Source: Emergomyces orientalis (Eukaryota > Ascomycota > Eurotiomycetes > Onygenales > Ajellomycetaceae). From it: a stretch of DNA of 64,000 nt. A program made the position numbers and the translations under genes. Shown piece after piece: positions 9,321 through 21,013 of the stretch. Each line of letters begins with the position of its first letter. The first letter of the stretch is position 1. The notes below the pieces were generated by a model. That model saw only the letters and a list, made by a program, of their open reading frames with translations, was not told the origin of the DNA and did no database searches. Location: positions 1-64,000 of the forward strand of contig MOWL01000024.1 of assembly GCA_002110485.1 (NCBI GenBank), given 5' to 3'.

Positions 9321-10050
9321 GATTTCTTTGAGTATATTAGATAATTAGTCAAATTAAATAGTATTCTCAGATTTTTGCTATTTTTTCTACTAGAAATAGT
9401 ATCTAGATTAGATTTTTCAAGAGAATCTAATAAACTAATATTGATTTTTAAAGATAAATCAATTAAATCTTCACAGACTTCTTTCTTGTGCTACAAAATG
9501 AAGAGAAAAGAATTGATTTCAATGAATAATAAATTATTCAATTGAAATGACAGTTTTTGAAAGAAAAACTGACAAAATAAATCAATTTTTTGCAGAGAAA
9601 TTGATAAAAACTATTCAGAAATATTCAATATTCTAAACTTCTCCCCACATATCAAGTATGCAGCTCAAAATTGAGATTATTTTCAAAAACTGAATCAGTC
9701 ACTGAAGTAAAGAAATATGAATTTGTGTAGAATTTTCTTGATTTATTTACTCAGAGCTAAATCAAGAAAAACACTCTAACTCTTGCAAATTTTGTCTTTT
9801 TCAATTTAAAAAGCTTCTCAAAATTTCTGCTTGAAATAGGCCCCACCTCAAATCAAGATTGTATTCCTGAAATATCAATATGAATTAATACTGAATAGAT
9901 TTCCTTTTCTATTCAAATTAATCTCATATATTTTACTAGATAGCTCTTAATAAATGTAATTTATTAAGTCACACAGATGAGTATGCAAATGAAGAATCAA
10001 CAGACTAAATCTGTACTATTTTCTTATATAATAATATATATATATACAAG
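9321..10050 (-). other. AT-rich 5' leader of the LINE
   Basis: No open frame of note. The sequence keeps the low GC content of the LINE ORFs and probably is the element's 5' untranslated region with internal promoter. It ends in an AT dinucleotide run (about 10028-10061). The precise 5' end and any target-site duplication were not identified. Confidence 0.4.
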
Positions 10051-11107
10051 TATGTATATATATTACTTGCAGGGACCAAGCTATTTTTTTAAACACTGAT
10101 ATTTCCACTTTTTCTCGTTCCGTTTTGTAGAGAAGGGTAGGTTCCGGGGAATTTCTGATTGAAGGGTAGGTCACGTGTGATCTGTGCTGAGGTATTTTTT
10201 TGTCACTTTTCTGCCGGGCGAGGTAGGGCGGTACAGGGAAAAGACTTGGCACTGATGCAAAGGAACATGAAAATCAATCAGAGTTTTCACACAGGTTTTG
10301 ACAATGAATTGTTCAGAAAGAGATGGTCGGAATGAATTCAAAATTGAGACAGTTGTAATATCTGGTTTGTTCTAGCTTCTATCAAAATTCTATGTAAATT
10401 GGGCCGAAACTGATGATGTTATGTGATGAAGTGTGATTTTCTTTCCCCTTAGGGGTTGCAAACACGTTTTCCTCAATAGCTTCACCAACTCGCGCTCAAT
10501 TTTAATAAAAAGTGAATAAATTGCTTTCTCAAACAAGAGCTTTCAAATGGATGTCTTTTCGTCTTCTAATTCGAAGAATTGGGCTGGTTCGGGGGAAAGC
10601 GTTGGCTGTCCTGTGCCCAGCTCATGTCAGTTGTCTTGCTTGAAACAGCTTTTCAGAGAAATAGTGAAATCATGCCCTTCATCTATCAATGCAATAGAAT
10701 ACACTTGTCATCTTCTTATTTCTATTGTTCACTACTTTTAGATCTCAGTTCTGCAAACTCATACATTCTCGCCCAAACTTCCGTAAACCTCACAACTTCA
10801 AGTGCATGTCATTTGAGAATCTGATTTGCTAACCAAATGAGCTAGATGACAAGAGCGCACATATACATATATCCAATCAATGTCTGAAAACTGTAAATGG
10901 GCTTCTGATCCCTGCAGAGTTGCTGATGATGTGGCATCTGAAGCGCCAGGCAGTGTGGAGAGGGGTATACTGATAAGTTACTGTACAGGTATAGAAACAG
11001 GAAACCTTCCAGCAAATCTGTGTAACAGAATGGAAATGATCTGTGGCTGATCTCAACTACATAAGAGAGAACACACTACTCAGAGGCGAAATTTAGGTAA
11101 TTCAATA
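10051..11107. other. Intergenic, no gene recognised
   Basis: Base composition returns toward average. Several short open frames on both strands show no recognisable motif. It contains the 5' flank of the hydrolase-domain gene at 11108. Nothing else could be supported. Confidence 0.5.
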
Positions 11108-12356
11108 ATGGATTGCCCTCAGCAAATTTATGGAGTTCAGGAATTGTACCGCCCCGCTGGTGGAAATGCAGAGGTTGAGTGAGTGCTACTCCTCTCTGTC
11201 GCTTGAATGATGGTTGGGTTGACATCTGTATTCAAGTATTGTTGCTGTTCATGGCCTCAACGGCAATGCCATGATGACTTGGACAGCTCGTCCAGAAAAC
11301 ATTTGCTGGTTGAACCACCCCGACTTCTTGCCAAAATATATTCGAAATGCCCGCGTGCTGGCTTGGGGATATAATGCGAACGTGTCGTCCGCAACAGGGC
11401 CAACTAGCTCGAATCGAATACTTCAACATGCGCAAACTCTAGTACACCAACTTGAAGCAGACAGAGATGTGTGTGAATCACTAGCCTCCGCGAAAGGTAT
11501 ATTTATATTCCCTGAGACTAAAAATTGTCTAGCTAGAGGATGCGAATGCGAGGCCTATAATTTTCGTTTGCCACTCACTAGGGGGGATTATAGTCAAGAG
11601 GGTATGTAGACACTCTCGCCCTCCCTCACGCATTCTCCTTCTCCCAATCCAACTTCATCTCCCCCTCCCGAACTTTTGCCGTCTAAAAGCTACCATAAGA
11701 GACCTCACTGATGGGAAAATAAGGCAATAGCTTATTCTGCTAGCCGGAAAGCTCCGGCATTAGCACACATTCAATCGATCTATACAAGTACCTATGCGAT
11801 CCTCTTTTTCGGCACACCCCACCATGGTTCCAGCAAAGCTCGACTCTTGGGAAACCTACAAAAGGTAGTTCGCCTCGCGATACCAAGTGCTGTCGCGAAT
11901 TTTGAAAACAGCCTTGTGGATGCACTCAAAGAACAATCTGAAACTCTCCAAAATATTAACGACCAGTTCGCGCCGCTGATGGCTGAATTTCGCATCTATT
12001 TCTTCTGGGAACAGGAAAAAACGGACCTCAAATACACAAATGACTATATTGTTGAGGAAGCGAGCGCTGCACCAATTTTGGACAATACAGAGAGATGTGG
12101 GATAGCTGCAAATCACCGGGGGATGTGCAAATTTAACAATAACAGTATGCAAAGTTTCCGAACTGCAATCTCAGCGCTTCGACGGTACGCCCGAGATGCA
12201 CCTGATGTTACCCGGACTAGACATGCGAGGGCTTTGAAAGCGTTGCAGGAGAACAAGATGTATCAGGCTGCCGATAATTTGAGAGGTCTTCAGCCTGCAA
12301 ACTCTTGGTTAGAGGCTATGAATACAATTGATGGCCCGGCCATGAACGGAGTGTGA
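11108..12356 (+). CDS. Stand-alone alpha/beta-hydrolase-like domain, paralogue of the nearby NLR N-terminus, probably decayed
   Basis: Exon 1 11108-11178, GTGAGT intron 11179-11236, exon 2 from 11237. The intron falls in the same codon (GA|T, Asp before IVAVHGL) as intron 1 of the NLR at 15308, so the two share ancestry. Exon 2 encodes IVAVHGLNG, ARVLAWGY and a helix ending EADRD. The downstream part from 11724 encodes AILFFGTPHHGSS, NQIN-like helices, FRIYFFWEQ and the His motif AANH, ending at 12356. In the NLR the intervening segment holds the nucleophile-elbow motif CHGLGG; here about 200 bases (11510-11720) encode nothing similar. A splice 11469-11723 would restore frame (311 aa) but omit the elbow. 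It ends where the NLR would enter its NB-ARC domain. Either a pseudogene or a catalytically dead stand-alone domain. Confidence 0.55.
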
Positions 12357-12637
12357 CATTGAACCACCTGCTCGCAGGACCCATTTTTCCGTAGCTCACG
12401 TGGCCCAGCTGTTTCCATTGTATTATTTTCTGTGTAGCGGGAAACCTCTTCAATGAAACGCGGCTTGCTACATTCCAACAATAAATCTTAAGTTTCTAAC
12501 GATTCGCGGCTATACATAACTTCTTCATACTCACTCCATGCGTAATTATACCCTATTACATAAAGCAGCCCGATAAAAAACGGCTACACTTCCACATTAG
12601 CAATCTCCTTACTTAATTCTGCTAGCTCTATCTGACA

Positions 12638-14410
12638 TTAAGGCTGAATTTCAACTCTGCATCCATCCGCACTGGAAAGAACAAGGCTCAGTCGCTGTCT
12701 CTCACTGCCCACGGGTTCCACAGCCTCGCCTCGGGGTAGAGAAATGGTTGAAAAAGTTTGCAGCAGCCTCACTACAGTGTATGAAACCTCCATGATCGCG
12801 AAGTCCTCACCCAGGCACTGTCGCGGCCCTCCGTTGAAAGGAAAATATGCCCATCCAATTTTATCCAGCTCCCCAGATTCCCACCTTTCTGGGCGGAAAT
12901 CGTCCGCATCAGCCCCATATATATTACTCTTGCGCGAATTGACGTATTGGGAAAAGACAACCAATTCTCCTTTCCTCACTAACATGGGTCGGTCAGCATT
13001 GGGGCCACCACCAGTAGGTAAGATAGTTGTTCGTATTGCTTCGCGGTTGTTTAATGGAACGGGGGGATAGAGCCGTAAACCTGGAAAATTGTTAGAACCT
13101 GAAATACATTGGTAAAGAAGAGAAGTTTTACTGACTTTCTTTAATCACATATGAAAGGTAAGGCATCCTTTTGATATGTTCTCGAGTGGCGTGAGGCGAG
13201 TCACCCATAATCGACGATATTTCCTTGCGCAATCGACACATAGCATGGTCATGGCGAACAAGCAAGCGACTGGTTGGTACAATTAATATCATGAATAACA
13301 ACTGGAAAACGGATGATAGTCAAGCACATACAATGTCCATGAGAGGCAGCATGCAGTGGTGTCCCTTCCAGCAAGAAGCACGTTGAGCAGTTGGTCCCGC
13401 AAGCCCTGTTCGCTTGCAGACTCGAGTGCAATCTGTTTAATGAAACCGTATGATTTATCGTCCAAAGAGTTGTTCTGACTTAAATCTAGGCTGTCAATGT
13501 ACCGGTCGACAAATCTGTGCACATTTGTACAGGCCCTTCGAAATGCTGGTGGATTGTAAAGAAATTGCCAAGGTGCCAGGCGGAACCTTTTCGCCAAACC
13601 CTCCAGAGCTATATTAAAGCTCTCAGCAAAGAGCTTATTGTCCGCATCCTGATCAGTGTCTGCTCTCAAACTGTATACTGATTTCCCGAACAGAAGGGCG
13701 GTTGCTGTGTCCAAGGTTAGATTGAAAAATAGAACTTGCAGATCAATTATTCCGCTCGAAGGTAGACAAGCTATTAAATTGTCAACGTGCTCGTGAAAGT
13801 GTGTGAGGTTGCGATTCTGGACTCGGGAAAATTGTTTACGCAAAAGTCCTCGTGAATGTTTCCAAGAAGGCCCTTCTTGCGTGAAAATACCATTGCGCAA
13901 TAGTGGTGCAAAAATATCAGCCCTTGCACCAAAACCATAATCTGCGAACATAAATTAATGTGAGACAAGTGAAGAGTTACGTTTTATAGAATCATGGCAA
14001 ACCTTCGAAATTGGTCGATAGCACAGCTTCTACATTCTCTGGACGTAAAACGAGGAAAGCTCGCGGCCCGAACAGTAGGTATTGATAAAGCGTATTTCCA
14101 GGTTCGTAATGTTTTGCTACTGAACACAGGAATGCAAGAAGTCGACCGTCCGCGTTGGATGTCCACAGGTCTCTGATTCTGTCAATACCCAGAGGCCATT
14201 TTTTGGATAGCTCTGGAGGGAGCTCGCAACCATGCTGTAATCCCAATTTATGATCTCTCTGCTGCTAGTCAGGAAGCTTTCTTCCTCGTCGGGGTGAAGG
14301 GAGTAACCTGCCTGGTAATCTTGATAACGGAACACCGCCAGACGATAGAACATGCGCCCAACGACAGCCAGAAGTATGAGTATGCTCGAAACTAAGAATT
14401 GAAATGCCAT
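12638..14410 (-). CDS. Cytochrome P450, CYP52-like monooxygenase
   Basis: Five exons read from splice signals and phase: 14410-14308, 14254-14003, 13941-13332, 13269-13136 and 13080-12638, giving 513 aa, a normal P450 length. Residues 1-20 are a hydrophobic ER anchor. Landmarks: GIDRIRDLW and GPRAFLVLRPENVEAVLSTNF near the N-terminus, I-helix AGRDTT (exon 3), ExxR as ESLR at 366-369, DDFRPERW, and the heme loop FNGGPRQCLGE with Cys455. This pattern fits the CYP52 clan, which hydroxylates n-alkanes and fatty acids at the terminal carbon using NADPH-P450 reductase. Introns are 53-62 bp. The substrate cannot be read from the sequence. It shares an 897-bp divergent promoter region with the NLR gene. 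Confidence 0.88.
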
Positions 14411-15307
14411 GATTCCTGATTTTATCTTTACTTCTCCCCAGAGCGGCCGTCCAGATCATCAGATGGTTGAACTGTTAACCCAAAATCCAGCAATACACAC
14501 ATCCTTTAAGCTCCTTACTCTTATGGTAAATCAGGGGGTAAGAAGTTCCTAAGGTGGCCGTGAGCGAGATCCAAGCAGAGTCGGCCCACATTTTTAGTTC
14601 ATGGCTACCACCCACCAATGATCACAATAGGGTACACTGCATGTGCTGCGGCATAGGTCGTCCATTTCCAGTTAGCTGCAGACTGGAGACGAGTACAAGA
14701 GAGGAGGATCTTGCACCCTGCCGGCTTGGCGTGGCACATCTCTCGAAAAAATGACATGTCTAGCCTGTGGTAATGGCAGATAACCAAACAAGGTGACATT
14801 GCAATCCCTCCAGCGGCAACGGACAAACATGGATTGGACGGCCTGCAGCCGCGGAGCATTAGGTCACAATACCATTGTCCTTGATTCAGGGTCCGGGCAC
14901 CCGCTTCTCACTTACCACTGAAGTCTCCCAACGAGTGATTTATTCCAATCTGCAGCTAAGATATGCATACCCAGTCCCAACCCTGCCGCAACCCTGCCGC
15001 ACCATTTTGTGGCCTGGGTAGGTGGGTGCCCCATCCGTAATAGCTCTGGCCTCGCAGGGGATAAGGCTGCGGTTGTAAAATAGCGTGCCTCGGAATCATC
15101 ACTGTGCTCTTCACGATTCACAATTGTTTCCAATGCGCTCATACGTTCCTGTTCGATTCCGCGGCCGTCTATGCAGACTACATTCTTGGAGAAACCCCGC
15201 TTTGTGCGGAATCCCGTGGCTAATAGCGCTGTAATCTGGCGCATGGGGCAAATTGCTGTTTCTCCTCCTGAGTTGCACAAAGTTTTGAATCCATCTCAAC
15301 TTAAACA
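14411..15307. other. Divergent intergenic region between the P450 and NLR genes
   Basis: Lies between the start codons of the P450 (minus) and the NLR (plus), so it should hold both promoters. No convincing coding sequence. Open frames at 14912-15350 on the minus strand overlap the NLR start codon and carry no recognisable motif. Confidence 0.5.
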
Positions 15308-18300
15308 ATGCCCATGGGACTTCAACACCTACGAGAGATTGATCTTCCAAATACTGGGGATCTCGAAGATGGATACGCCGATGCAGTTGAGTATGTCATT
15401 AGTCATTAGATGTTAAAATTCCGCATGGTAGCTAACGGGGGTGGGAATTAGTATCGTTGCTATTCATGGCCTGCATGAAAACCCTATCTCTGCCTGGATA
15501 GAGCCAAAATCTGGAGTCTTATGGTTGAGGGACCTCATCCCTTTACACATTCCCAAGGCGCGGATTTTATCCTTTGGATATGAAGCTTCACCCAGCTTCT
15601 ATGATGATGAACGCATTGTGGAGAAGATCCAGAGCCTTGCAACCACCTTAGTGGCAGATCTCGAAGGTGACAGGAGCCTCGAGAACTGTGAACGTCGACC
15701 TATAATATTCGTCTGCCACGGCCTAGGAGGAGTAGTGGTCAAAAAAGCACTTGCGCACTCAGCGAGCTCTACATCCTCCCTCGTCGCTCATTTAAATGAT
15801 ATCTTTATTTCCACGTTTGCCATTCTTTTCTTTGGAACCCCGCATGATAACATAAATATAGCGAAGTGGCTTCTTTTAGAGTCTTTGACTGTTTCACGAG
15901 TCGGCAGTCGACGATTCATAAGACATTCACAAACTACACCTAGGGTGAAATTACTCAACCTGGAGACAGTCACAAATCAGTTCGCACCTTTGATGAAAAA
16001 ATTCCACACTTTCTTTTTTTGGGAGGGGATGCCAACAGACTTCAGCGAGTACGTTGACTTCCTCGTCGATCAGCATTCGGCTGCTCCCAGCATATACGAT
16101 GCGCCAAAATGTGCTATTGTCGGCGCGAATCATTCACAAATGATTAAGCTTACAGAGTTGAGCCCATCTTACCGCACGGTACTCTCTGCCCTGAAGAGGT
16201 ACTGTCGTCTGGCCCCTAAAACGATTTTTCATCGCTGGAAAGAAGCCGACAATGCCATCGCTCGGGCAAGGGCAAACGAAGCTCATGAGTTGACTGACTT
16301 TCGTTTCAGCCTACCGGACAAAATTACGGACCTTTCGATTGGCGACCCCTCCCAAGAAGAAACTCGTAATCAGCACTTTTTTACCCGTATGCTTCAATCC
16401 GATAACTACATTGGGCGGACAACTGCTTCTAAAAGAATCAGAGACGCATTTCTCTCAACAAATATTAGTTTCAGCATGCAGGGCCAAAAACGTTTTGTGG
16501 TTCATGGCATCGCCGGTTCTGGAAAAAGCCAGCTGTGCACAAACTTTGCCTACGACAACCGGGAAAGGTTCGTAACGCTATATAGCCTAAGTTCTTGGCT
16601 CTCTACTGTTACTGACGTAGCAAATAGTTATTGGGCTGTGTTCACAATTGATGCGACGAATGTCCGACTTGCTGCGGAATCCTACTCCGCGATCGGCAAA
16701 GTGGGTGGCCTAGAGGGAACTGAGAGCTCAGGAAAATACTTCCTGTCGCAAGCCCGGGAACCTTGGTTGCTTATAATCGACAATGCTGACAGCCCTGATA
16801 TTGATATCCCGAAATTGTTGCCCCCGGGAAATCGAGGCCATATTCTGGTGACCACTAGAAATAGAGACTTTCAGGATTTTGGTAATCTTGGGAGCATAGA
16901 ACTTGGAGGCCTTGAAGAAGACGAGGCTCTTTATTTGCTTCTTAGATCTGCCAGGATATCTACGCCTTGGGACATTTCAATTGAGACAGCCGGGAATGAA
17001 ATCACAAAAACTTTGGGATATCTGGCGCTCGCAGTGAAACAGGCAGGCACTGCCATATCACAAAAACTCTGCAATTTAACAGAATATCTTGGATTCTACC
17101 AGTACTACCGAAAGAAGCGTCAACGAGGATCGGCTGGTTCCAACAAAATTCCCTTCGAAATTGGTTCCAGTGGTCAGCAGGAGGACATTTATACTGCTTT
17201 CGATCTCTCCTTTGAGTACCTTGAGAGAAAGCGAACCATTGAGAGTCAAGACGCTATCGAGATTCTTAATATTGTTAGTTTCTACCACTTTCGTAACATT
17301 CGCGTGGACATCTTTGAGAAGGCTCTTAAGAATCGGCAGGCCTCCACAGCTCCGTTTACGTTAAGGGAGGCCATGGCCAGGCGTCTTCAACCTCCCCATT
17401 TGCTTCCACGTTTCCTCCGACGAGATGTTGCAGATACTGAACTGCTCTACGTGAAGGCGGTACTGAGAGAGCTATACATGTGCTCTCTCATTAACTACGA
17501 AGAAGGGGATAAGAGTTTTTACCTGCATCCCTTGGTGCATACCTGGGCTAGGGATAGAATCCACCCGAGTCAACGAAAGCTGTGGGCTCACCTTGCCCTG
17601 AATACTCTTATGGAATCCGTTACATTACCATCGGATACCGACCGAGATATTGACATCCAACTACTGAGAGAGATTATTCCCCACCTTGACGAATGCGTTG
17701 CTGCCAGTCCTGTCAAAGTCGAGCTCTTTAGCAGCCGGCTTGGTAGGTTAGGAGTTCTTGGCGCAAATCTAATTCTACCAACCATGAGTTACATCTTACG
17801 GGGCCAAGCTTTGACTGCTGCAAAATGTGGTTATATATACGCTCAATCGGGTCGTTTTGGTCAATCAGCCCACCTCCTCTCAATGGTTAAGGATCTGACC
17901 GTACAAACCCTAGGGTACAACAACGAGACCACGCAAAAGGCGATGCTGTTTCTCGCTGACGTCCTTTGGGGCTTGGGGCAATTGAAAAATTGCATCACAG
18001 TTCAGAGCCAGGTTGTTGAAGCTCGGAGGAAACGGCTCGGTGCATCTCATCGTGAGACCGTGCAGGCCATGGCAAAGCTAGGGCATTCATTCTGGCTTAA
18101 TGGCCAATATGCTGAGTCTCTGCGCGTACTAGAAGGGACCGCAAGAATTTCCAACGAGGCACTGGGTTCCGAAGACCCTGATACATTAATAGCACTAGAT
18201 CATCTTGGAGTAACATTGGGTTCATGGCAAAGATATGAAGAGAGCAAAGCCCTGCATGAGCGCGTTTTGAAAGCTCGGAAACACATATTAGGTGAAGCCA

Positions 18301-18857
18301 ACCCAGAGACTCTAACGACAATGAGCAATTTGGCCATGGCCCTGTTGGATCTTGGGCAAAAAGTACAGGCACGACAAATTATGCATCAAGTGTACGAAAT
18401 GCGCAAGGAAAAACTTGGTAAAGAACATCCGTACACCTTGTGGGCGCTCTGTTACCTGTCAAAAGCCCATGCAGAACTGGGAAACCTCGAGGAGGCGGAG
18501 AATATGCTTGTGGGTGGGATCGCAGCAGGCAAACGTAGCCTTGGCGATGAACATCTTGGCGTCCTCATGGGATGCGGGGAACTTGCACGGATACACGCCC
18601 GACAAGGTCGCTTAGAAGAGGCTGAGGAGCTCACGTTAGGCACGCTTCGAAGAGTTAAAGAGTCTCGCGGTAGCGAACACTACGACTATATTTACGGTAT
18701 GTGGAAACTCGGTCAGCTTTATGAACTACAAGACAAACTCGACAGCGCCTTGGACGCATATCGAATCGCGTTTGAGAACACGAAAACAAGGTTGACCGAA
18801 GAGCATCCTTTTTCAAAGCAAATCAAATGCCGGATAATTCAACTACAGGGGAGCTGA
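15308..18857 (+). CDS. NLR-type protein: alpha/beta hydrolase - NB-ARC - TPR
   Basis: ATG 15308; exon 1 to 15390; intron 15391-15451 (GTATGT donor, GCTAAC branch, 61 bp); exon 2 15452-18857; 1162 aa. Residues about 28-300: serine-esterase-like alpha/beta hydrolase fold (IVAIHGLHE, IIFVCHGLGG, AILFFGTPH, GANHS). Where active esterases have Ser in the elbow (GHSLGG type) this has Gly118. Residues 376-700: NB-ARC ATPase with P-loop GIAGSGKS (380-387), Walker B WLLIIDNAD (Asp471), ILVTTRN and LGYLALAVKQAG. Residues about 850-1150: kinesin-light-chain-type TPRs of about 42 residues. This is the classic layout of fungal NLRs used in heterokaryon incompatibility and immunity-like signalling: the repeats sense, NB-ARC oligomerises, the N-terminal domain executes. 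The ligand is unknown. Confidence 0.88.
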
Positions 18858-19582
18858 ATTAATTCCACTGACCACAGTTTGTTTTTTTAATCATATTCAT
18901 TACATTTATTTAATACTGCAACAGACATACGATCAAATTAAAAGTATTGATAGTATCAAATGGCAATCACGGCTGTAATAATTGCAGCCAAATTATTTCT
19001 GTTAATTGTTAATTTTCTGTTTTTTAAAATAGTCTGACAGTTCGGCTAAATACAACAAGCAGCATTTAATTATTTTATATATATAAAGCATCTGGATACC
19101 GATGGATAATCACAGATTATGAGATGTCAGTACACTTTTAAAACTATTAAATTTAATATCTGAAACCTATTTCTAGTACAGAGTATTGTGAAATGAATAA
19201 CTACTCAAATAAACAAGTTTGTTATCCAGAATTATATATTTACACTATGGGAGACAACTTTATAAGCAGATAATTACTCTACTGTATAATCATTTTGGGG
19301 GCTTTCTGATGAACTACGGAAATTCATTTACAAGTCAGATTGATTTAAAGGAATATGAAGAACATAATATACTCCATAATAAGTTGTCACGGTTAGCCGG
19401 CGGCTGAAACTGGCGGTTCTCGCCGCCGTTTTTCGACGCCTGCTAACCGCCCAGCCTCGATCGTCATGTACACCAATTCCCACGGCCACCACCCTTGCCT
19501 CCACGCACACCACGATCCGGTCTCCTCCCTTACCATCATTGGCCAGGAAAACGGAACGGGAATATATTGGATAAAGTTGTAA
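18858..19582. other. AT-rich spacer
   Basis: From 18860 to about 19385 the sequence is very AT-rich, with no supported coding frame; it may be an old RIP-affected repeat. A GC-rich block follows (19386-19560), including an inverted repeat listed separately. Confidence 0.45.
19391..19447. repeat. GC-rich inverted repeat
   Basis: Outer arms GGTTAGC and GCTAACC enclose inner arms CGGCGG and CCGCCG, giving a possible nested stem-loop in otherwise AT-rich sequence. A related CCGCTAACCG motif occurs near 21465. It could be the tip of a small non-autonomous element; no target duplication was seen. Confidence 0.35.
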
Positions 19583-21013
19583 TTACTCCTCTACAACATA
19601 TTCACAGAATCCATATGCACTAAGCATTCCCCTCCAGAGCTGTAGCATAAATGCAGCAAAATATTGATACTGCTCTCGCCGATGCGCAGTTGAGCAGAAA
19701 TCTTGAAAGTCAGCCATACAGGAAGCATTAGAAAGTATTGTTCCACTTCCATTGAACACTGCATTCTTTCTGACAAAGCCAGATGCTCCTTCACGAGGGC
19801 GACTCCACTCAATTTTCTCTGGTTTCTTAAACGAAACCAGTATTCGTCCGTTAAACTTGAGGCGACTTGTTGAGGGTGCTCTGGGACCTTATTAGCTTAA
19901 TTAATTAACCTAGTATCAACTTCTAAGTGGATCAACTTGCCGAAATAAACATATGAGTTCCAACGGCTGTTTAGTCGTAAGTTGTAGAAGGCAACGGTGC
20001 ATCGCAATGGTGACCGACTCCAAATTTTCTAAGGGGGAAAATTCTGTTTTACCTGGCACCTTCATCTGATCAGTTCAACCCAACAACATATTGAGGGAAA
20101 AACATACTTTTAAAAGAAATCTCGTTTCCTGAAGAACTGATCCAGTATACTGTGCTGCCATTTCTCACTATTTCCCCCCTGCTACACTGGAATACATCCC
20201 GCGCGCTAGAATCAACAATATACCCATCGCCTGAAAAAGCGAGCCTATGACTACCACTATCCGCAATGGTAAAATTTTGAATTAACAAACGTTGATGTAA
20301 AATGTTCGAAACGTGCACGCAAAAGGAGGTACAACTTCCGTTGCCATTGGCGTATAGGTTTTCAAAAGCGTGTGGAGATAAGTCACGTAATGCCAGTGCG
20401 AGAGTTTCGATATCTGGCAACTTCTTGTCGTTGAGAAAATTTTCGAGGGGTACTTCGCATACATGCAATATGAACTGGAAGAGAAGGAAGTTTGTTAACC
20501 AGCTGTTCATCCACACTTCACGGTATAAGCTGCGAGCTGCATCTATATTCCCTTCTTTCTGTTATCCAGGGACAACGGTTGCCGCTAGGCAGACGCACAA
20601 TGAACGGGACTCACGTAACTTGAAGGAGGAGATGTAGTCTAATGATCGGGTTTTGTAGAAGTCCGGAACCCACGGTTCTCGAAATCTATATCATCAGTTC
20701 CCTCCCATGGGATTTCGAGATTAGCTGGGAGTGGAATATTAGTCCTGAGACGTATTGGGGAAATTGTGACAGAGCACATACGAATCATGGGATATCCGGC
20801 TTCCTTCGCTGCTTCTGTTATTTCTGCACGTTCTTCATCTGATAGTTCTTCACCTGATAGCAGTTTCTGCAAATAACACTCCATGCGAAGTTCCTGGCCT
20901 TTTGGCTTCATGTCTGGTGCTGCTAGTCCCGGCGGAGAAGCTGCGGGGCCATTTTCCGGGGCGCCCTTTTTTGTCGAATCGTTTTTTTTGGCTGCCGTAT
21001 CCATGCACGCCAT
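19583..21013 (-). CDS. Hypothetical fungal protein, five exons, candidate Cys-His-Asp fold
   Basis: Reconstructed as 21013-20782, 20677-20615, 20554-20108, 20028-19941 and 19880-19583, giving 375 aa with all phases consistent. Exon 2's start is the weakest boundary (alternative acceptor at 20685). The intron at 19881-19940 uses GC-AG with the strong GCAAGT donor. The N-terminus is Lys/Pro/Ala-rich and disordered. The middle has CTSF (Cys), SGSHRLAF (His) and YIVDSSARD (Asp), an order compatible with a transglutaminase/papain-like triad; this is a guess from spacing, not a family match. The C-terminal exon encodes KFNGRILVSFKKPEKIEW and ends CEYVVEE. Function unknown. It lies 0.7 kb downstream of the NLR on the opposite strand. 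Confidence 0.6.
19881..19940 (-). other. Candidate GC-AG intron
   Basis: On the minus strand the exon ends TTTCG and the intron reads GCAAGT...GCTAATAAGGTCCCAG (60 bp). GCAAGT is the consensus for the rare GC donor. The branch site GCTAAT lies close to the acceptor. Splicing here joins two well-coding segments in frame; no GT donor of normal length does so. Confidence 0.55.

Larger units (their letters stand above)
5086..10050 (-). mobile_element. Tad1-like non-LTR retrotransposon (LINE), 3' part displaced
   Basis: Two open frames in LINE order lie on the minus strand: ORF1 (9320-7758) with CCHC knuckles, then ORF2 (7724-) with an APE-type endonuclease followed by reverse transcriptase. The architecture matches fungal Tad1-clade LINEs. 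The region is far more AT-rich than the flanking genes. LINE homology in ORF2 ends near 5086, at the residues MEIEASI, where the Gypsy LTR appears to start; the RNase H domain and 3' end are not seen and may lie left of the window. The 5' end is placed near 10050 only because base composition changes there. Confidence 0.8.

Noticed and set aside
14912..15350. Minus-strand open frames upstream of the NLR
   Set aside because: They overlap the NLR start codon, contain no recognisable motif and lack splice support.
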